A stretch of DNA of 64,000 nucleotides from JBEKIK01 sp963838495 (GCA_963838495.1 CAWIRC010000001.1:310001-374000), one strand, 5' to 3'. Numbered from the stretch's first letter, positions 19,299 to 29,624 are shown. Notes: generated from the letters alone by a model not told the origin. Translations and numbers: made by a program.

Positions 19299-21694
19299 AT
19301 GAAAAAGTGTTTGGCATGTATCCTTTGTTTGGCGGCCATCCTGCTGATTGCAAATATCTGCCGTGCAGAGTCCACGAGGAACTATATTGACATGGATTTC
19401 GATTGGCTTTTTAGCCTGGGCGATTTTCCAGCCGGGGCCATGCCTGCTTTCGACGATTCCGGCTGGCGGAAATTAAACCTGCCCCACGACTGGAGCATCG
19501 AAGGGCCATTTGCGCCTCGCTGGGCAGCGGCACGGGATATGCGCCCGGCGGGATCGCCTGGTATCGCAAACACTTTAAACTCGATGCGGCCAACAAAGGC
19601 GATGTCATAACCGCGGAATTCGACGGCATATACAACAATTCGGAAGTTTGGATCAACGGCCAGTTCGTCGGCCGGCGGCCTTACGGATATTCCAGTTTCC
19701 AACTCGATCTGACGCCTTATTTGAAATTCGGCAAGGAAGAGAACGTGCTGGCGGTTCGCGTGGATCACACCCGATTGCCCGACTCCCGTTGGTACACCGG
19801 GTCGGGCATTTACCGCCACGTCCGCCTGCTCATAAACGACAAAATTCACATCGGCAACTGGGGCTTGTTTGTATACACTCCGCAGATAAAAGAAGGCCTC
19901 GCCACTGTGCGCGTTGAAACTACGGTGGAAAACAATTCCGGCAACAAAAAAGGCTTTTCCCTGCAATCGGAGGTCCTTGGGCCGGGCGGCCGTCATATTG
20001 ACAGCCGGACTTCTTTGGGCACCGTGGATAATGACAATACTCAATCCATAAAGCATCAGATACCCATCGACAGTCCTAAGTTATGGTCGCTCGAATCGCC
20101 GCAGCTGTATACACTCGTCTCTACATTGAGCGTAGGCTCAAAAGTGATTGATGAAACCCGCACAACCTTCGGGATCCGTTCCGTGAAGTTCGATCCCAAC
20201 AAGGGTTTTCTCCTCAATGGGACGTCGCTGAAAATCAAAGGCGTTTGCATCCACCACGACGCCGGATGCCTGGGCGCGGCAGTGCCGGAAAAGGTGCTTG
20301 AGCGGCGTTTGCGCTTGCTGAAAGATTTGGGGGTCAATGCCATCCGCACCAGCCACAATCCGCCCGCCCCCGAACTGCTGAATTTATGCGACCGGCTGGG
20401 ATTGCTGGTCATGGACGAGGCTTTTGACGAGTTTACGCCCGGAAAAAACAAGTGGATAACGGGCTGGAACAACGGCCTGCCCGGCCGCTTCGGTTATAAC
20501 GAATACTTCGACCAGTGGGGAGTTACGGACATCCAGGACATGATTCTTCGCGACCGGAACCATCCCAGCGTCATTATATGGAGCATTGGCAATGAGATAG
20601 ATTATGCCAATGATCCGTTTTCGCATCCCGTGCTGGGCAAGGAGGAATATCAACCCCATAATCCACCGGCCGAGGATATGGTCAAATGCGCCAGGCCGCT
20701 CATTGAAGCCGTGAAAAAACTGGATTTATCCCGCCCGGTCACCGCCGCATTGGCCAATGTGGCCATGTCCGATGCGGTCGGATTCGACGATATGCTTGAC
20801 ATCGTGGGATACAACTACCAGGAGAAGCGTTATGCGGAGGATCACAAAAAAAATCCCAAGCGGATTATTTTCGGCAGCGAAAACTACCTCACTTTCAACG
20901 ATTGGCTCGCGGTTCGCGACAACGAGTATATATCCGGCCAGTTTCTCTGGACCGGCATCGATTACCTGGGCGAGGCCGGGCGCTGGCCCAATCGGGCCGC
21001 AGGGTTTGGGCTCCTCGATTTGTGCGGGTTCAAAAAGCCCGCCGCCTGGTTCCGCCAAAGCCTGTGGACCGACAAGCCCATGGTTTGCATCTGCGCATCG
21101 GCCGGCGGCGGTGAAAAAAATCCCCTTATCGAAGAAAGCTGGAACTGGTCAAAAGGTCAAACCATTACTGTGAATTGTTATTCCAACTGCCCTGAAGTGC
21201 AGTTGAGCCTGAACGATAAACCTATCGGAACCAAAAAACTCGAAGAGGCAACCGACGGCGTTTTGACCTGGCAAGTTCCTTACGAATCGGGCGTCCTCAA
21301 AGCCGCCGGGCTTAGAGACGGCAAAACCGTATGCCAGTACAGCTTGGCAACCGCCGGAAAGGCAGGCAAAATTGAACTCTCCTGCGACGCGACCGAACTG
21401 GCGGCCGACGGCAAAGACGTCTGCCACGTGAGTTTCCAAATCGTGGACGCCAAGGGCGTGCGCGTGCCGGATGCCGCGAACGAGGTAAAGTTCGAAATAG
21501 ACGAACCGGCCGCCATTATCGGCATTGGCAACGGGGACCTGAACGACACTTCAGACTGCAAGGCCCCGGTCCACAAGGCCTATCAGGGCCGAGGATTGGC
21601 GATCATCCAGTCTAAAAAGGCCCCGGGCAAGATTACGCTGAAGGCGTCAGCCGCAGGACTTGAAGGCGCGGCAGCCAAGTTGACAAGTCAATGA
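19299..21694 (+). CDS. Secreted glycoside hydrolase family 2 (beta-galactosidase-like), one apparent frameshift
   Basis: Signal peptide MKKCLACILCLAAILLIANICRA, then a GH2 sugar-binding domain (FDDSGWRKLNLPHDWSIEGPF). The frame breaks at about 19517. Adding one base (CCTTCGCTGGG) joins it to LGSGTGYAPGGIAWYRKHF and FDGIYNNSEVWINGQFVGRRPYG. The immunoglobulin-like and TIM-barrel domains follow: GVCIHHDAGCLGAAVPE, IRTSHNPPAPELL, acid/base Glu in IIWSIGNEIDY (about 432) and likely nucleophile Glu in IIFGSENYLT (about 527). C-terminal parts resemble DUF4982 and a bacterial Ig-like domain. About 798 residues in all. CAGGAG upstream of ATG 19299 fixes the start. The polysaccharide substrate is not known. 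Confidence 0.88.
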
Positions 21695-21970
21695 CTCCGG
21701 ATTATGCCAAGCACTTTTATTCCGCTTCCGGATACGTTGCGGTCAAATACTTGGTTGTAAACGACGAATCGGCCGATAAATTCCCCTCTCGGCTCGGATT
21801 TTATGCAAGTTTTTCATTTCTAAATCTGGTTTTTTCCGCCAGGAAAGAGTAAAATTCGGGTAGGAAGGGCAAGACTGGCGCGTAGCTTTTCCTTATCTTA
21901 AAAAGGCGCCGACCCGCCTTCCGATGCACTCTTTAAGACGTTCGCAACCTCTTTTCCAGGGAGTGCAAGT

Positions 21971-22222
21971 ATGAATAAAGTTACAGATCGCATGATTATT
22001 CAGAAAGTCACGCAACAGTTGTACGGCCGGGGGATGCAATCGCCTTGCCATATCGACGTGACGGCCCATAGCGGCGATGTCATACTGTCGGGCACGATCC
22101 TGTACGAACACCAACGTCAAACCGCCCTGCATGCGGTTCGCGACGTCAACAGCGTCCGCCATATCGTTGACAATTTGCGGGTACAGTCTATGAGCCTACC
22201 GCATAATGTCGGCCAACAATAA
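21971..22222 (+). CDS. BON-domain small protein
   Basis: An 83-residue protein that is essentially one BON domain: DRMIIQKVTQQLYGRGMQSP, then IDVTAHSGDVILSGTILYEHQR and VRDVNSVRHIVDNL. BON domains are thought to bind membranes or other envelope components and occur in OsmY-like stress proteins. No signal peptide is visible, so location is uncertain. GGGAG lies 8 bp before ATG. It stands alone between a glycosidase and a MITE. Confidence 0.75.
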   Translation: MNKVTDRMIIQKVTQQLYGRGMQSPCHIDVTAHSGDVILSGTILYEHQRQTALHAVRDVNSVRHIVDNLRVQSMSLPHNVGQQ

Positions 22223-22283
22223 ATGGCGGTTCATTGTCGCATTTATTGTCTGTCCCCGGCTTCTATGCTGGTATTTTCATTTA

Positions 22284-22403
22284 GAGCTTATCCCAAAAGT
22301 CCCCTCTCCCTTTGGGAGAGGGTTAGGGTGAGGGCTGATTTGCCGAGAATAGATTGTTACGACCTTTTGCCATTTTTGTATTTTTATGTTTTGGGATAAG
22401 CTC
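22284..22403. mobile_element. 120-bp MITE-like element with 15-bp inverted repeats and TTA duplication
   Basis: Terminal inverted repeats GAGCTTATCCCAAAA (22284-22298) and TTTTGGGATAAGCTC (22389-22403) are perfect. TTA flanks both sides (22281-22283, 22404-22406). Short size, lack of coding capacity and a TNA duplication suggest a non-autonomous derivative of an IS5-type element (inference). It encloses a copy of the CCCTCTCCC palindrome family at 22302-22322. Confidence 0.75.
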
Positions 22404-22502
22404 TTAATGTAGGCACGGCAAGCACCCGAGCCGGCTCTATTCATTTCGCTTTGCACATGCGCAATCTGCTGGGTGTTTATTAAATGGCTGTATTGAACGG
22501 GA

Positions 22503-22560
22503 CTATTCCGGCGTTTCAAAGCGGTAGCCGATGTCGCGAATTGTGCGGATCAGCGTAGGC
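22503..22560 (-). pseudogene. Relic of the C-terminus of an OmpR/PhoB-type response regulator
   Basis: Nineteen codons read RPTLIRTIRDIGYRFETPE and a stop. This is the signature end of the winged-helix DNA-binding domain of OmpR-family response regulators. An in-frame stop stands directly upstream, and nothing of the rest of the gene is present. It is therefore a short left-over of a deleted or replaced gene. Confidence 0.6.
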
Positions 22561-22752
22561 CGTTAGTGAGTTGAAGTAGTTTATAATTGTGTGCCACTGG
22601 CTTTGCCGGTGTTTTGGCGACAACTATGCAAAAAAGAAGTCGCTTGGTGAAGAAGTCGCCATTTCAAAGGTCGGTTGATCGGAGATACAATGCCAACTTA
22701 CGCGCTTGGCAATGTCGCCGGCGTGCTTGCGTCACCGTTTCGCCTATGGATA

Positions 22753-24047
22753 TTATTTGGCGTCGCCTTTTTCGGTCAGGGTGACGCGGATCATCCAATC
22801 GCCTTTATCGAAATCTTCAGGGGATTCGCCGCCGGGCAAAGCGACAAGCGAATGGCCGCTTCCCTCGGCGTCGTAATGCACATAAACTCCCTTGGTGGCC
22901 GTGGGATTGAATCCCGCACACACGATGAATTCGTGGGGGACGCGAGTAGGCTTGATTTTTAAGGCTACCCAGCGGGGATTTCCCCGGGAAAATTTTGAAT
23001 ATGGGAACTGGTTGTCGGCAATGACCTTGAAATCTTTATCGCAAAGCCAGACGTGGAAATTTTCCTTGGGGGGGGCCGGTAATCCGTACCGGGTGCCGAA
23101 AATACGCACTTCGGTTAAGTAACTGGAATCGTTGAGAGCTTCGAACCGGACCGCGTGTCCTCCGCCGGCGAAACTATTTTGGCCCGCCGATTTGCCGTCG
23201 TCGTAAGCCAGTTCATTGGTCTTGCCGGAGAGTTTACCTTCTTCGGCCGTATCAGCCGCTACTTTGCTTTTGGCTCGTTTTAAAATAAGGATATCTTGTG
23301 CATCGTCCCACCACTGGAGGGTTTGTTCGCCGGCGTTGGCCGACAGTGCCTTGCCCAGATCGCCGCCCGGATCTGACGGATCGAATTTGCATTTACCCCA
23401 TGGCGGAAGATAGGGGCGATTTTTTTATCGCCCACGATGCCGTCCAGCTTTTTCCAAGCCCCGGCCGCCTTTGCCGACGAACTCGCTTTTTGCGAAGACA
23501 ACTGCTTGTCCAGGCGTTTTGTGCCGTCTTCGATGTAGTCGTAGCGGTCCGGCCATAGATCGGAGCCGAGCTTGGCGTAGACCGCGTCGACCAGGCGCGA
23601 ACCCATGTAATGCGCCCAGCCTTCGGCCCCGTCGCCGCTTAGCCAACTGTGATCGGGAATCAAACGGTACATGGCCATATGTCCTACTTCGTGACATAGG
23701 CCGTATATTTGGTAAACTCCGCTCGTGCTTGGTTTAAGCAGATTTTCTTGGGAACGGATGGTGAGAAAAATATGGTCGGCGCCGTCGTTGAACAAGTTTG
23801 CCTGCCCGTCCGCATTGAGGTTTACCTCAACGCGGATGATGTCAGGCATGTCGAATGCGAATTTCTCGACCGCCGCGTCTCGGGCCGTAGACACAATTCT
23901 GCCGATAGCCGAAGCGTATGCCTTGTCAATGCCGGTATATGAGACGATCACATGATCGGACTTGAATTCCTCGGCGGCGTGGGTTACCGATAAAATCAAT
24001 AGTACGGTCACCCCCGCCCACATAATCATGCGACTAATCTTGAACAT
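22753..24047 (-). CDS. Secreted zinc metallopeptidase-like protein (HEVGH), one apparent frameshift
   Basis: Start MFKISRMIMWAGVTVLLILSVTHAA is a signal peptide (ATG 24047). The central part contains YGLCHEVGHMAMYRLIPD near residue 118, a gluzincin HExxH zinc site, followed by GDGAEGWAHYMGSRL, where the Glu may be the third ligand. The frame breaks in a run of seven A/T at 23420-23426. With one more base the protein continues LPPWGKCKFDPSDPGGDLGKAL and ends with a beta-rich domain holding GHAVRFEALNDSSYLTEVRIFG, which resembles a discoidin-like carbohydrate- or surface-binding fold. About 432 residues. Substrate unknown. Confidence 0.72.
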
Positions 24048-24312
24048 GGCGTGTTTCCCCCAAAAAAGTTGATGAATTTCACACAAACATGATACCAAAA
24101 AAATCAACGGGCACAACCTTAAATTATGTATGACTCATCCAAGGCACAAATAGTTCCCCATGTTTTTTAATTCTTTCAGAGAGTTCATAAATATTATTCC
24201 ATCACAGGATGCCAGCCCCCGGTGGCGAGTACTGTACATCTCACCCGGACCTTGTTGAATACTATCACAGCTAATCATGTGTTAAACAGCGCTGGGAAAG
24301 TCGCCGGAATCG

Positions 24313-25632
24313 TTATCCGTCGAAGCGGCGGATCAGAATCGCGCTGGCCTGTCCCTGGGGAGTAACGCTGAGATTGATAAACATCTTTCCCGGTTCCGCC
24401 GCGCCGTTGGTCACGGCGGCCACTGGACAATCCGGATCGGGCGTTTCGTAGTTTAAAATGGGAAACAGCCGGCCGTGGCGCGTGGCCATCAGGCTGGCGA
24501 TTATTTCGACCATGCCGCTGCCTGCGCCCAGGTTTCCGAAGTAACTTTTTGCCGCAATTACAGGCACCGGTTTTGAACGCGAGCCAAAAACGTTATTGAT
24601 CGCCCGGGCTTCCTCGACGTCGCATGTGTGCGTGCTCAGCCCGTGCGCGTGGATATGTCCCACGTCGTCCGGCTTGACTTTTGCGGCTTTGAGGATATTG
24701 CCGAGAACATTGGTCATCGCCGCTTCGCGCTGGGCAACAAGATTTCGCTGGACCACGGAACTGGACGAGGCGGCCAAGATTTCTCCATGTATGGCCGCCC
24801 CCCTGGCTCGGGCCGTTGCAAGCTCTTCGATCATAATCGCTCCGGCGCCTTCGCCCAAAACCATTCCGGTTCGATTGCGGTCAAAAGGCCGGCAGGCCCG
24901 GGCAGGTTCGACGTCGGGCGAGGCAAGTTCCTCTTGTTGCACGGAGTGCATGGTCTTCATGGGATGCAATCGCGTGCCCGTGGACCCGCAGAGCATGCTT
25001 TCGGCGCATCGGCGGAGAATTATCTGGAAGGCCTCTCCAACGGCCACGTTAGCCGAGGCCTCGCGCAGGGTGAGCGAATTGTTCGGTCCGCGAAGATCGT
25101 TGTATATGGCCACGTGGCTGGCCGGCATATTGGGCAAGTATTTTAAAAGCCACAAGGGAGACATTTTAGGCAGACCTTCGCTCCCCCAACGAGAGAATTG
25201 GAATTGGCCGTCCGCATCCAAACATTGCTTTATGCCTTCGGTGAATTCTTCCGGTAGCGAGAGCATGTAATCCGAGCCGAAACTTATTCCGGTCCGTTCC
25301 GGGTCGATTTTGCCGGGCGCCAGGCCGGAGTCGCTTAAGGCGCGTTGCGCGGCGGCCACGCCCATTTGGCACTCCCGGCACATCATTTTGGATCCCTTGC
25401 GGATGGCCTTTTTCTGCTCTTTATCGAGTTGGCCGAAGTCGTCGATCTCGCCTTGGAACCCTTGGGCCTCGGCGGCAAACTTTAATGGCAACACCTCTGA
25501 TGTCAAAGATGTAAACGGCTTTACCCCGCTTTGGCCGGAAATAAGGGCTTGCCAAAGTGTTTCTTTTGTGTCGCCCAATGGGCAAATCAATCCCATCCCT
25601 GTAACAACCACCCTGCGGGGAGCAGAACTCAT
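24313..25632 (-). CDS. Ketoacyl-ACP synthase homologue lacking the active-site Cys (chain-length-factor-like)
   Basis: A full-length 439-residue KAS fold protein (VVVTGMGLICPLGDTKETLW; GMVLGEGAGAIMIEELATARARG). At the nucleophile position the usual TACAS block reads LTLREASANVAVGEA, with Glu191 in place of Cys. The first catalytic His is kept (AHGLST, His330). The second, normally in GHLLGA, is Asn367 (YFGNLGAGSG). It therefore cannot carry out the normal condensation. The swap recalls chain-length factors of type II polyketide synthases, where Cys is Gln. No catalytic KS partner lies beside it; the complete fabF is 6 kb away. Confidence 0.8.
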   Translation of the reverse strand: MSSAPRRVVVTGMGLICPLGDTKETLWQALISGQSGVKPFTSLTSEVLPLKFAAEAQGFQGEIDDFGQLDKEQKKAIRKGSKMMCRECQMGVAAAQRALSDSGLAPGKIDPERTGISFGSDYMLSLPEEFTEGIKQCLDADGQFQFSRWGSEGLPKMSPLWLLKYLPNMPASHVAIYNDLRGPNNSLTLREASANVAVGEAFQIILRRCAESMLCGSTGTRLHPMKTMHSVQQEELASPDVEPARACRPFDRNRTGMVLGEGAGAIMIEELATARARGAAIHGEILAASSSSVVQRNLVAQREAAMTNVLGNILKAAKVKPDDVGHIHAHGLSTHTCDVEEARAINNVFGSRSKPVPVIAAKSYFGNLGAGSGMVEIIASLMATRHGRLFPILNYETPDPDCPVAAVTNGAAEPGKMFINLSVTPQGQASAILIRRFDG

Positions 25633-25971
25633 ATCAATTTTACCAATTCCTGAATGCGAATGTCGCCGGCCCTACCGGTTCTAAGAATCGCCTAGTTTAA
25701 CTAACATCCTATCTGGCGTCGAGGGAGAGTGCATAGAAACGTTATGTGATATCGATTTTCCAACCACAAATTCGATCCAAGTCATAATTACTCACCTGCT
25801 ATTTTGTCTGATCCATAGCCCAATTGGGAACTAGGATGATATACGTAATATGAGGTAGATGTGGCCGGCAACAAAATTAATCAATTTTATTATGCCAATT
25901 CTGTGCATAATTCTTTATTGCATGGATCATAATGTTGTAGACAGCGGTTTTTTGCCCCCAGGATACATCTG
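25633..25971. other. 339-bp divergent gap without a gene
   Basis: The gap lies between the leftward KAS-like gene and the rightward sigma-factor gene. It is AT-rich and probably carries both promoters; I cannot point to convincing -35/-10 pairs. Confidence 0.4.
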
Positions 25972-27789
25972 ATGTTGGATGATCAAGCCCTTCTTTTGCA
26001 CTATGCCCGATCACGCGACGCCGGGTCATTCGCCCAGCTTGTAGGGCGCTACTCCGCATTGGTATTTTCCATTGCCTGCCGAGTAACCGGGAACACTGCT
26101 ACCGCCGAAGACGTAACCCAGGACTGTTTTCTCAAACTCGCCAGGCAGGCGGATTCCATAAGAGGTTCACTTCCCGGTTGGCTCCACCGTGTCGCACTGA
26201 ACCGTTCGTTGCAGGTTATTCGCAACGAGGCAACACGTAAACGTCACGAATCCCGGGTTTCTCCGACATCCGAGCCGGACAACGAGCCTGGATGGAATCA
26301 GATTGCCCCACACGTGGATTCAGCCTTGTCCAGGCTTCCCCAAGATGTTTGCGAGCCTCTAGTGCAGCATTTTCTTCTGGGGCGAACACAAAATCAGATC
26401 GCCGAGATTCTTGGCGTCAATCAAGCCACTGTTTCCAGGCGGATACAAGAGGGGATCGAGATGATCCGTTCCCACTTGAAGAAATCAGGGGTGGTTTGCG
26501 GCTCCGTTGCACTTTCCTCGGCCTTGGTGAAAAACGCCACTGCTGCCGTACCTGCGCGGCTTTCCACCGCGCTGGCGAAAATGGCCATAGCCGGGCCTGC
26601 CGCAATCACAACGGCCCAATCGTCCGCCGCCGCGGGAACGGCCGCAATTTTGGCGGCAAACGCCAAACTTATCGCCATCATTGCCTCGGTTGTCGTTGTG
26701 GCCGGCCTGCTTACATATCATTTCGTACTGGCGCCGGCCAAATCTCATCCTAGATCATACTTGTCCGATCTTAGACTGCAAGGCGACGGCCTTACGCAAG
26801 ACTCATTTTCCCTGGCCTTTCAGGCGACGGCTAAGCTTCTAAACAGCGACGCCGATTACGAAACCATTTATGCATTATCAGCCAATATTTTTTGCCCGGC
26901 CATCGATCTCACACGCCAGAACAAATCTCGGTGGCCTAAACAAGGATGTTTACAGGCCTTTCTTGATGAGAGAGCAATTGACACATTGTGCGCACGCTAC
27001 GGTTTCGTTGTTAGAAATCTTGAACAACAAGATTTTATTATTGACTTTGCAAAATATCGCCGCACCATGGCCCCAATTGTTCTCCAGTCCATGGATTCCG
27101 GCAATGTCGTACTTGTCGATAGCGGATTGGACGATGGCATCATGCGTTGGCCTAGCGCGGGGATTATCACTAATGTTCGGTCCGATGGCGCCATTTACGG
27201 CGCGGCTCTCAATGGCCGACGAGATAATCCGATAATATGGCCCCGAGGTATATGGGCCATAACGCCCGGCGCCGTGACTCTTTCTCCGCATGAGGCCGAT
27301 ATCGCCACGCTTCGTTCGGCAGTGGCTCGAATCCGCAGTCAGCCGCCATACCAAACTACGCCTAAATCCGTTTATGGCCTGACAGCCATGGATGCCTGGA
27401 TAATGGCGATGTCCGAAACGCCCGGCTTCTGCATCGCATGTAATGAAAGGTTTAAAAGAAATCCAAAGGAACGTTGGAACTGTGCCCGCGTTAATGCCCA
27501 AAACATGCAAACCGCATCCAAGGTCGCCGCCCGATATCTCCGCCGAATCGCTTCCGATTTTCCACCTGACCTAAAATCACGCCTTGAATCGGCCGCAGCC
27601 CATTACGATCGGATTGCCGAACTCATAGATCCCGCGCTTGCCAACAATGGTCCGAATTCCTACATCAACATCTTGGGCGACCTTTCTAAACAAAGAGCCC
27701 ATGCGCTTAAAATTCTGACTCCGATCAGGTCGGAATATTCGGCCATCGCCCATGATCTCGATCTTGCACTTACTGATGTGAAGCCGTAA
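25972..27789 (+). CDS. ECF sigma factor with membrane segment and long C-terminal extension
   Basis: A 605-residue protein. Residues 1-80 are sigma region 2 (ARSRDAGSFAQLVGRYSALV; AEDVTQDCFLKLAR). Residues 115-170 are region 4 (LPQDVCEPLVQHFLLGRTQ; QNQIAEILGVNQATVSRRIQ). An Ala-rich stretch and one membrane segment follow (about 225-247, IIASVVVVAGLLTYHFVL). The remaining 350 residues should lie outside the cytoplasm and match no domain I recognise. Such one-protein designs suggest that the extension senses a signal or restrains the sigma domain, taking the place of a separate anti-sigma factor; this is inference. The PEP-CTERM gene 31 bp downstream is probably in the same transcript. Confidence 0.82.
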   Translation: MLDDQALLLHYARSRDAGSFAQLVGRYSALVFSIACRVTGNTATAEDVTQDCFLKLARQADSIRGSLPGWLHRVALNRSLQVIRNEATRKRHESRVSPTSEPDNEPGWNQIAPHVDSALSRLPQDVCEPLVQHFLLGRTQNQIAEILGVNQATVSRRIQEGIEMIRSHLKKSGVVCGSVALSSALVKNATAAVPARLSTALAKMAIAGPAAITTAQSSAAAGTAAILAANAKLIAIIASVVVVAGLLTYHFVLAPAKSHPRSYLSDLRLQGDGLTQDSFSLAFQATAKLLNSDADYETIYALSANIFCPAIDLTRQNKSRWPKQGCLQAFLDERAIDTLCARYGFVVRNLEQQDFIIDFAKYRRTMAPIVLQSMDSGNVVLVDSGLDDGIMRWPSAGIITNVRSDGAIYGAALNGRRDNPIIWPRGIWAITPGAVTLSPHEADIATLRSAVARIRSQPPYQTTPKSVYGLTAMDAWIMAMSETPGFCIACNERFKRNPKERWNCARVNAQNMQTASKVAARYLRRIASDFPPDLKSRLESAAAHYDRIAELIDPALANNGPNSYINILGDLSKQRAHALKILTPIRSEYSAIAHDLDLALTDVKP

Positions 27790-27820
27790 CAACCATGAAA
27801 ACTGTTTTAAAAAAGGAAAC

Positions 27821-29026
27821 ATGAACATGATCCGCAAAATTCATCCTGCTATCGTCTGTATATGTATATCGGCTGTTTCATCGGCATTGGGCGCCTCGTT
27901 CCAAGGATTGGGCGATCTCTCGGGCGGCAGTATCATTAGCAGCGCCTCCGGCGTTTCCGCCGACGGATCGGTAGTCGTCGGATACGGCTACACCGCGTCA
28001 GGTCAGCAGGCGTTTCGCTGGACTCCGACCGGCGGCATGGTGTCTCTTGGCAATCTGTCATCAGGTGGAACTTATATGACTAGCACCGCCACGAAAGTCT
28101 CGGCCGACGGCGCTACTATAGCCGGTTATGGCGCTACAAGCTCTACTACGCTGGCTTTCCGTTGGACCCAAAGCACTGGAATGACATACTTGGGTGACCT
28201 GCCGGGCGGAGATACCTATAGCAGGGCTTTGGGAATTTCGGCAGACGGTTCGGTTATAGTCGGAGATAGCAGGTCCACACTTTCGGCCGCTTACTCCACG
28301 AGCATCAAGGGAAAAGAGGCCTTCCGCTGGACATCCACCAATGGAATGGTGGGAATGGGCACTTTTGAAGTGGAAGCACTATACTACAGCACCGCCATGA
28401 ACATCTCTCGAGACGGCTCGGTCATCGTCGGCATAGGATCGGCAAACAATTGCACCACGGCAATGCGATGGACTCAATCGGGTGGAATGGTCGATTTGGG
28501 TGATTTGGCAGGCGGAAATTATGACGGCTGGGCCTCGGCTACCAATAGCGACGGTTCCGTAGTTGCCGGAACGAGTTCCGTTGTGTCTGGGGCCACGAGC
28601 TTTCGCTGGACCCAAAGCGGCGGAATGCTGGACACGGGAAATCTGTCTGGAAAGAACACCACTTACCCCTATGCCATGACGGCCGATGGTTCAGTGGTTG
28701 TGGGTGCATCGAGTACCAGTTGGTCTTCTTCCACACGCCTGGCGTATATTTGGGACTCAACCCACGGAATACGCAATCTTAAAGACGTGCTTACGAATGA
28801 ATATGGATTAGATTTGACGGGTTGGACTTTACTGTCGGCCAACGATATCTCGTCGAACGGCAATGTGATCGTGGGCGAGGGTATCGATCCTTCCGGTTAT
28901 ACCGAGGCATTTCTTGTCATGCTGGTTCCCGAACCCGCAATAGTTATACAACTAGGGCTTGCTGCGATGCTGCTGGGGCTGTTCGGAATTCGACGCTTTT
29001 GCCAGCGCAGACTGAGGCATAGTTAG
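27821..29026 (+). CDS. HAF-repeat secreted protein with PEP-CTERM tag
   Basis: A signal peptide (IHPAIVCICISAVSSALGA) is followed by seven or so repeats of about 45-50 residues built on VSADGSVVVGYG, AFRWT and GMVSLGNLSSGG. These are the HAF-type extracellular repeats expected to form a beta-propeller or solenoid. The C-terminus VPEPAIVIQLGLAAMLLGLFG followed by RRFCQRR is a PEP-CTERM sorting signal: PEP motif, membrane segment and basic tail. An exosortase elsewhere in the genome should process it. AAAAAGGAAAC precedes ATG. Probably co-transcribed with the sigma gene. Confidence 0.88.
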   Translation: MNMIRKIHPAIVCICISAVSSALGASFQGLGDLSGGSIISSASGVSADGSVVVGYGYTASGQQAFRWTPTGGMVSLGNLSSGGTYMTSTATKVSADGATIAGYGATSSTTLAFRWTQSTGMTYLGDLPGGDTYSRALGISADGSVIVGDSRSTLSAAYSTSIKGKEAFRWTSTNGMVGMGTFEVEALYYSTAMNISRDGSVIVGIGSANNCTTAMRWTQSGGMVDLGDLAGGNYDGWASATNSDGSVVAGTSSVVSGATSFRWTQSGGMLDTGNLSGKNTTYPYAMTADGSVVVGASSTSWSSSTRLAYIWDSTHGIRNLKDVLTNEYGLDLTGWTLLSANDISSNGNVIVGEGIDPSGYTEAFLVMLVPEPAIVIQLGLAAMLLGLFGIRRFCQRRLRHS

Positions 29027-29447
29027 GCGGAACCAACGGGTAAGTATAGTTGATCAACGGCAACAAGACGCCTGATTGGTGAAGCCCTCATTGCCGGCGA
29101 TGTTAAACATGCATTATAACACCCGTGCCCGAGCCGAGTTCGATCGCACTGTTGGCCAAGGGCGGCCTGTGGCTGTTGCGACGCTGGAGCAAAAAATCTA
29201 TCCCCACTTCCCAGTGCTAATCGTGGCATAACCTTTTCTTCAAATCAAAGAACACAGAATTTCTTATCAATACAAGCTCTTGTTCTCTATCATCCTCCCC
29301 CCAACCCTCTATAGGAGGGAGAAGATTGACCAATACTCAAAATTCCTCTTTACTTAAATCAGGCCGACATAGTTGACATAATTTGCTTTTACATCTAGGA
29401 TTTTTAGTTTATAGTTTTGCTTTCCCACTCCCGGAGATAATCGTTCA
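29027..29447. other. 421-bp gap without a recognisable gene
   Basis: It contains a short palindrome (CCTCCC...GGGAGG region, about 29297-29322) and otherwise no feature I recognise. The promoter of the rpmF-fab operon probably lies near its right end. Confidence 0.4.
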
Positions 29448-29624
29448 ATGGCGGTTCCAAAACGCAGACATAGCAACGCGCGAACCGGCACTCGCCGGGC
29501 GCACGACGCCAAAAAGCCAAAGCAACTTTCGACTTGCCCGCAGTGCAGTACCGCTGTGCCGACGCACATGGTCTGTCCGAATTGCGGTCACTACATGGGC
29601 CGAAAAATTGTGGAGACATCGTGA
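29448..29624 (+). CDS. rpmF: 50S ribosomal protein L32
   Basis: A 58-residue protein starting MAVPKRRHSNARTGTRRAHD with two CxxC zinc-finger pairs (CPQCS and CPNCGHY), the standard zinc-binding L32 form. It opens the fatty-acid operon, as in many bacteria, although plsX and fabH, which usually come next, are absent. Its TGA overlaps the GTG start of fabD (GTGA), so the two are translationally coupled. Confidence 0.95.
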   Translation: MAVPKRRHSNARTGTRRAHDAKKPKQLSTCPQCSTAVPTHMVCPNCGHYMGRKIVETS

